Positions 57,684-64,000 of a stretch of 64,000 nucleotides of DNA are shown piece by piece. Made by a program: the position numbers and the translations under genes. The DNA is from Carex sylvatica (Eukaryota > Streptophyta > Magnoliopsida > Poales > Cyperaceae). Below the pieces are notes generated by a model, which was not told the DNA's origin, did not search any database, and saw only the letters and a list, made by a program, of their open reading frames with translations. Position 1 is the first letter of the stretch; each line of letters begins with the position of its first letter. The stretch is from assembly GCA_964058845.1 (NCBI GenBank), contig CAXKVR010000261.1, positions 90,862 to 154,861 on the forward strand. Reading direction: 5' to 3'.

Positions 57684-58979
57684 TTCGGTCCGATACTCTT
57701 CTGTAGTTGTATGTACAGAACACCCCCTAAAAGTAGGATCAGAAAGTCGAAAAGAAGAGGGAGAAACTCGGCCCGAAAACCTTTTGAACTAATACAGGTG
57801 ATATTTGCTTTATCTTACAAGGCTGGGTAGAATTGAAGCCCAAATTTATAAATTGGCTTCTTTCATTGTAAGCCATATTTTATAAAACTAATAAATTATG
57901 GCACTGGGCACATAATGGCAGAATTGAAGTGAAGTTGGTAAACTAGCAATATTTGACCGAGTACCATAATTTTATTTCTTTCAACTCTGGTCAATTTGAC
58001 CTGATGCCTATTTGAGTCGAGCGTGAATTAGTTGTTCAGTGCCTGATTGTTGGTATAACTAGACAAGGCATGCAGTACTAGATTAATTAGTTGTTCAGTG
58101 CCTAATTGTTGGTATACCAATTTTCGAAGGATACAAAACAGTTGATACTTACGTACAAATGTACAATGCGTCATTCAACGAAACGACCCCCAGTTCTTTT
58201 AGTACAGCATATTATACAAAGGATTTAGGAAAGTTTAAGGCATAATTAGAATCATGGCACACGTGTGGATCAAGTGACGTAACTCGTGTATTGTGTGTCA
58301 AACTTATTTTCTAAAAACATAGTAAGATATATGAATTGGTCTGATCACAACATGACACATCACGATATATGATACGACATAACACGTTGCCAAATTTGAC
58401 TACTCGTGATCAAATCAATAAAAAATTTATGGCATTATTTCAATATTATTTTTCTATTCTATAATTGTCTACAATTTTTCAGCATTTTGGACATTTTTCT
58501 TCTTCTGATTTTTCACCTTACAAAAACATAAAATTTTGAAAAGTAATTGTGACTCACATGACTAATATGATCAAATGTGTCTGCTTATGCCATATTTTGT
58601 TATGACACGACTAACGTGCCGTGATTATTGTACAAAATTTCGGTCACGGAATGATACAACACGTAAAAAAAAAAGAGACAAGAACAAACTCACAAATTAG
58701 AACAAATTTTTAATTTTTGAGTTTGTTATAGAGGTCAGGTATAGAAACAATAATTATTTTGGTGCATCCTCTTGAAGTCATACAAGGACAAACTCACAAT
58801 ATAATAAATACATGCAATCTTTTGAGATCAAGTTCACGAAATTGCAATCTTGATAAGCTTTAACGCTCCTGCTGTACGTCTTCACTCATTAAATCAAGTT
58901 TATTAGATTCATTAGTGATGATTAAGATATGTTAGCACTAAGCACACTCATAAGTCATAGCACTACATGCAACTATGCT
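57684..58979. other. intergenic DNA, no gene seen
   Basis: Contains a direct repeat at 58,026-58,116 (listed) and, at about 58,255-58,655, scattered ACACG/CGTGT motifs that look like a worn hAT-type element without recognisable ends. Confidence 0.35.
58026..58116. repeat. 59-bp-spaced direct repeat
   Basis: AATTAGTTGTTCAGTGCCT(G/A)ATTGTTGGTATA occurs at 58026 and again at 58085, differing at one base. Confidence 0.85.
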
Positions 58980-59151
58980 GGAAAAAATTCTGCTGCGATT
59001 CCATATCAGTCCATTCATTTTTTGTAATGCACGGATCTCAATAATAGTTATTCTTTATGCACCAATCTCAAAACAAATAAAAACAAATAAAGAGTAGAAT
59101 TTGGAATCGCAGATCCTGTGATTCTTTGGAATCGCAGCAGAATTTATTTCC
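58980..59151. mobile_element. MITE, family C, second copy
   Basis: This 172-bp element starts GGAAAAAATTCTGCTGCGAT and ends in the complement of GGAAATAAATTCTGCTGCGA. AACTATGCT flanks it exactly at 58971-58979 and 59152-59160. It shares TGCGATTC and GAATCGCA ends with 52,729-52,917 but has a different centre, so the two are deletion or rearrangement variants. Confidence 0.9.
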
Positions 59152-59288
59152 AACTATGCTAGGCGTGTAGTTGGCGTTATATATATATAATTGGTATTGA
59201 CTTAGGCAGTGAACCATGACCACCTGTGTGATTGGTGGGAAGGGAGGGGGTCATGAATTAATAATCACTCTATAATTACAATAACAAT

Positions 59289-59334
59289 GAGCCTACGGGA
59301 ATTTTTCCGCAAAAAATAAAATAAAATAAAGAAA
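59289..59334 (+). mobile_element. 46-bp LINE 3'-tail insertion with 12-bp target duplication
   Basis: GAGCCTACGGGAATTTTTCC then GC and an A-rich tail (AAAAAATAAAATAAAATAAA) lies between TACAATAACAAT at 59277-59288 and 59335-59346. The core GCCTACGGG matches the LINE 3' end near 8,925. Confidence 0.7.
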
Positions 59335-59346
59335 TACAATAACAAT

Positions 59347-61046
59347 ATATAAGCACGATGGGGAAGTGACATCAGAGTAGACGTCCAAGTGGCTCTAGAT
59401 TGTCTTTCTTTTTACTCGGATCTTCTATGTCAAAACTTGTACTTCTTTTCTTATTAAAGGGCTTCAGTACATCTTAGTATTTTTTTTATCGGACCATAAA
59501 AGCTACGACGTTATTGACAGCTATAGCAGCGCAATATGACAATAGTGTTATTTTTTTAGTCGTTTTGTAATGACGCGATAAACGCTATTTAAATCTTTAG
59601 ATTTGACCCTGCAACCTCTCCGTAAAGTGACGGAACTTATGCTATGTATTAAGTCTGCGGTTCGTGTGTGAAAGCTTGTACCAAAATAGTGAAGTAATTT
59701 TTACAAAAAAATGTCAGAATTTGTCTCTAAATTAATATTTTATGTAAGGTACCTTGTACTTTTAAATATTTAGGTAAATAATGCTAACACAAAATTAGTT
59801 GTTTTTATAATAATTAAAATTAATGATAAAAGTATGATCGTATGATCGACTGTGTAGTTCTTTTTTAAATATTGAACACATTATTTTTAACAACAATAAT
59901 ATTATTGCAAACACTTAGCTAGTTGTTTTTCACATTTCTCAGCTCCTTTTAATACATATATTTACAATTCTCACAAAGCATGTCTAGTGATGGTACATAA
60001 GTCACATAATTGACCATCACCATGCATACATGTCTTGACAACCGTAAATATGTGTTAAACAAAATATAAAAAATAATAAGGAAACTAACCAATAGCAAGT
60101 GTTTAAAAGAACAATATTTTTGTTAGATGTAATTAATGTTACGAAATTCACAGTCATGCATTCAATAATTTATTATATGTTAAAAATAACTAATAGTACA
60201 CTGTAAAAGACACCTAGTTAAATATTTTCATATACAATATATTTGTTAAAAGAATCTAGGTTCCGGATGCACTCAGGAACAAATAATTTCTCCAATATGA
60301 AACAATTAATTGCTATAAATATAATGTAGATGTTTAAATGAGTACTCTGTAAAATATCTTGTGGAGCCAAAATTTGTAATTATCCTTAAAATTTGATTAC
60401 GGGAGGAACCAGACCTTCAGACTACGGGGATCAAATGTGAATGAGGGTCAATTATATAAAATTTTATACTATAAATAAAGAGTCCATTTTATAGTATTTA
60501 TAATATTTTATTCTAATCTATATAGAAAAACACATGTTAATATAAAATTTTTGAAAAAAAATGGAGGTCAATCGACCCCATATCTTATAAATAGCTCCGT
60601 CCCTAATTACATACACTGCTATAAGAGAAATGGGCGAAACAGCACCAGTCAAGAATTAGTATTTTATTTTTTTGGGTGATAATCAGTCAGGAGTAGATTT
60701 TGAAAATCTCAAATCACCTCGTATTTTTAGTATTTCACGTTGAAAGGTACTAGATACGTACTCTGACCAAATTCAATTCAATTCAATATATATCTTCAAA
60801 ATCTCTTGAACCTCGAGTAGATTTCACTTGAAAAAAAAATATACATTCTATATAGCCCATTTGCAATTAAATAAAACAATGACTAAATTAAGCATGGCAT
60901 GCATTTAGTTATGTGCACATAAAAGATTTCGTTCTCTTAGAAGGAAAATATGTACCTGCATGCACAAGAGGCGCGCGGGATATATGTTGACATATATATG
61001 TTTCTTCTTTTCTTCTTTAATCAATGCTTATGATGTATCAATTCTA
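59347..61046. other. intergenic DNA with a hAT-like remnant, no gene seen
   Basis: At about 60,400-60,604, GGAGGAACCAGACC on the left and ATAGCTCCGTCCCTA on the right, with GGGTCAATTATA and GGTCAATCGACCCC inside, resemble the element at 34,314-34,504. Its ends were not fixed. The remainder is AT-rich. Confidence 0.4.
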
Positions 61047-61054
61047 TGCACAAA

Positions 61055-61202
61055 GAAATTGGAAGCGGTCTGATGGGTATCAGATCATATTCGATCTGAT
61101 ATCCGGTTAGAAGTATTGTTTGATTCACATTAAGATTCGTGTTGATCAAGTTAACAACAATCTGACGGCTCCAATCGGATATCAGACTGCCTCCACCCCT
61201 TG
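61055..61202. mobile_element. short MITE with GCGGTCTGAT termini
   Basis: TGCACAAA flanks it at 61047-61054 and 61203-61210. Left GGAAGCGGTCTGATGG and the complement of right GGAGGCAGTCTGATATCC are inverted ends. An inner palindrome GATCTGATATCCG lies on each side. The 148-bp body has no coding capacity. Confidence 0.7.
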
Positions 61203-61210
61203 CACAAAAC

Positions 61211-62476
61211 CTTTTGCAATTATATATATTTTTCCATTTTCCTTTTTCTTTACATTTGATGTTGCATTGTACTCATTTAGTAATGATTAAATTAGAGAGA
61301 TCAAGAAGTAATATTGTGATTTTTTATTTTCTTACATTACAAATTGTAGGCCGAACACGACAAAATAAGTAGCATGTAATTGCTAGATAAAGTTGGTCTA
61401 CTAATTAGCCACATAAAGTTGTTAAAGCAACAAAAAGGTGGGTATATATATGTTTCAAATTTGAGGGACTAAACATTGCGGTTTTGTATGTGTGTTTGTG
61501 TGTACGCTTGTGAGACACTACTTGCCAAAGAAATGATGATCAGTAAATAATGTTACTTTTGTTTTTGTATTAATGCTCCTCGGCAAAAAGAATTGTGCTA
61601 CATGTAATTTCTTTTACCAGTTGAACATGTCAGCTTCCTTTGACTACACCTGGGTTCATTTTATTCTCTTAGATTAACAGTGCTTTAACTTTTTTTTTTT
61701 TCTTAAAGAACGTGACATCCATAAAACAATTAATTATGAAATTCTATTATGTGTTTATGTGAACACAGTTTGCATTATTATCTATGACACTATGACTTGT
61801 GTAATTAATTAACGCTGCATGGTTAATTATGTCTGAATCATTTCTTATTATGATTTTTAGTATATAATTATTAATTCTCTCTCTCTTGTTTTTTTGTTTT
61901 TCTGCTTCATTAGATGCTTACTTTTCGTTCTTACTTTTTGATATTTAATATATTTTTGTATAGTCAGTTCTATATCATTATCTTAAAAGAAGCGCAAATT
62001 AATACATACATGTATGATCAGCTAATTTAAAAAATTCTCAAACATATGTGATGTGGAACATTATGAAAAAAAAAATCTCTATCTACATTTTCTTTGGAAA
62101 GAAATTAAGCAAATCCATGAACATTTATTTCTCATATGCAGGAGAGAGTTTTGAATAAAATAATTTTAAAAGTGCAATTACATTAAATCTAATATCATAA
62201 GCAACTACTAGAAATCACCAATCATGACAAACATGCAAGAAGCCTATATATAGCAAATTTTACACTCAGGTCCCAAACCTTATTACATGAATCAACAATA
62301 ATTAACTTTAATCTGATGCCTACATCAGAATTCCATTGCAAGAAATATTCTAGCATATATTAATTTATCAAAGAAATTAATTTAGCTTGCGCTGTTGTAC
62401 TACGCATGCATGCAAATGCTAACACCTCAATTAGCATTGTCTCGTGGCATGTACATCTCAGTGCATGAGACTTGAC
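61211..62476. other. intergenic DNA and 3' flank of the WOX gene
   Basis: Likely holds the 3' UTR of the minus-strand WOX gene. AT-rich with no other recognisable gene. Confidence 0.4.
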
Positions 62477-64000
62477 TTATGTTGATCTTGGAACCTGTTG
62501 AATGCAAAAAAAAAAAAAAAATCATCAAATTTTGTCTCTATGTAGCGACATGTAATAACACAAGAACATACAATATTAGTTTGGATTTCAATTTGTTTAC
62601 CGCAAAATAACTCCCACCCATTTGCAAGCTTTGCATGAGAATTCCATATTCATTAATTGGAAGTAGCTCCCCCGACGAATTTACGAGCATCACATCTTGA
62701 TCGAATGTTGTTCTCAAGTCAATCGGACCCCGGGGCACCTCCATCGGTACGCCATTTATGAACACACTAATAGTTCCTGCATAAAGAGGTAGTTTTATGT
62801 GATCTATTTGTGAGATAATTCTGAAATTTCTAATGTAACACTAAAATTTATAAACACACTAATAGTTCCTCCATCGGATTTTTTTTTAATGAGATCAAAA
62901 TTTGAAATTTCTAATGTAACACTAAAATGAATTTCGTTATTCAACTAAATCTTTTGGTATATTACATCACATAGGATGATGTTTTGAGTGCGATATTCCA
63001 ATTAGGGCAATTCAAAGAAGTTAAAATTTGCATTTAGAAATCTACACAGAACGAGCACTCTATCGGTCACTAAAAAGAAATATGCATGCATGAGAGAACG
63101 AGATCATAATAATAGCCATCTTTTAAGAAGTCGAGTTATGTTACTTTTGATGTTATATTTCGGAAAAATAAAATAGATATCAATCACACAATATAATATA
63201 TATATGCATGGTACTTGAAGCATTTGATGGAATAGGAAGAAAATTAACAAGACGAACTGGTTCCAGGTGTAATTAATATTTGCCATATATTAAAAATTTA
63301 CTAGATATATAAATTAAAGAACAGATGTTCTTCGGTACTTGTGTTCTTCAAAGAGAAACAAAAAAGATAAATCTATGTTGACACGTTAACTTAGGGATCA
63401 TAAAATTTATTTTAAATGTAACAAGTACATTTCTGCTTTTCAATTAAAAAAGGAAAACAAATTCAGAAAATTAATCCATGCAGCTCTGTGATTTAAATCC
63501 ATATTTATAAGAAGAAAACATGATAATATATGCTTGATTAAAATTCAAAAACCTAACAGCAAATGCTATATATTTCTGTCATTGTAAATTATAAATGTTG
63601 CTGCATATATTGCTTGAAAACAACATTCTAGTTATACAAAAACTTAGGAAGGGAGTGCCTATTGCATCAAATATACACTTACCTGATTGGTACTGCCACT
63701 GAGACGGAGTACCAGAGACACATCCATATTGGCTTTGATTATTCTCCATAAACCCCATTTGTTGTGAAATCGCAAATAAATCTTCTCCCCCGCCACCACT
63801 GCTCAGCTCCTCTCCTACAAATCCAGGTGAAGAAGAAGAACTCGCGCCGCTCGAATAACAGCCAGAATAAGAGCTGGAATAGGGACTGTGTGATAACGCT
63901 CCACTCCATGAGCCCGAAGAATTGCACTCGTAGAGACTTGCACCGCCTCCTGCACTGCCACCACCAGTAGTTGTCCCACTACCAAATTGGAAATTGGCAC
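62477..64000 (-). CDS. WOX: WUSCHEL-related homeobox protein, WOX11/12-like (3' part, runs off the window)
   Basis: Three exons are visible: 63683-64000 (cut by the window edge), 62601-62776, and a tiny last exon 62477-62494 that encodes only VPRST and the stop. They join in frame. The homeodomain lies beyond the window. What is seen is a Ser/Gly-rich region, EDLFAISQQMGFM, and a conserved C-terminal module starting TISVFINGVPMEVPRGPIDL, continuing through VMLVNSSGELLP and ending SYFAVPRST. This C-terminal module is, as I recall, typical of the intermediate WOX clade (WOX8, 9, 11, 12). The DLFAIS-QMGF part fits WOX11/12 best. WOX11/12 act in the nucleus in root founder-cell specification; WOX8/9 act in embryo and meristem. 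The clade is fairly secure, the exact member is not. Confidence 0.82.

Noticed and set aside
59480..59600. CACTA-type terminal region
   Set aside because: GACGTTATTG and GCGCAATATGAC strings recall such repeats, but there is no CACTA end and no partner end.

Overview
The window is nuclear DNA from a flowering plant, almost certainly a eudicot. It is AT-rich, its genes are split by GT-AG introns, and it carries plant-specific regulators (Dof/CDF, WOX, MYB-CC) among many small DNA transposons. The species cannot be told from the sequence. I could rebuild six complete genes and one gene cut by the window edge, exon by exon, with reading frames that close at every junction. All functions are inferred from protein motifs.

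Layout of genes. 0.7-3.2 kb (minus): eight-exon RHIP1-like coiled-coil protein. 6.7-7.6 kb (plus): RING-H2 E3 ubiquitin ligase of the zinc-ribbon/RING type, with a probable 5'-UTR intron. 9.2-11.9 kb (minus): three-exon cytosolic pyruvate kinase. 35.5-37.3 kb (minus): six-exon MYB-CC factor of the MYR1/MYR2 type. 40.9-42.8 kb (minus): eight-exon RRM protein of the nucleolar NIFK/At5g04600 type. 54.0-56.1 kb (plus): two-exon cycling Dof factor. 62.5-64.0 kb (minus): 3' part of a WOX11/12-type homeobox gene. A lone 30-codon exon candidate lies at 47.7 kb.

Layout of the rest. The 12-35 kb stretch has no intact host gene that I can support. It holds a diverged tandem duplication (about 13.9-18.4 kb), then a 5.4-kb hAT transposon with a perfect 8-bp target duplication (20.0-25.4 kb). 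That element's transposase is broken by a frameshift, two stop codons and a nested 1.4-kb insertion whose removal restores the reading frame. Many foldback MITEs with 8-10-bp target duplications are scattered from 12 to 61 kb. They form at least three families with Mutator-like 9-bp duplications, plus hAT-like elements with 8-bp duplications. A LINE 3' end at 8.7-8.96 kb explains very short insertions of only its tail elsewhere (28 bp at 5.48 kb, 46 bp at 59.29 kb, probably one more at 50.7 kb).

The genes do not form an operon-like unit. RHIP1 (glucose/RGS1-hexokinase signalling) and pyruvate kinase (glycolysis) touch sugar biology, while MYR, CDF and WOX are developmental regulators, but nothing in the sequence shows that they are co-regulated. 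I found no CRISPR array, rRNA, or convincing tRNA gene. The unusual content is in the transposons: nested insertion, a paralogous empty site, and ultra-short retroposon tails.
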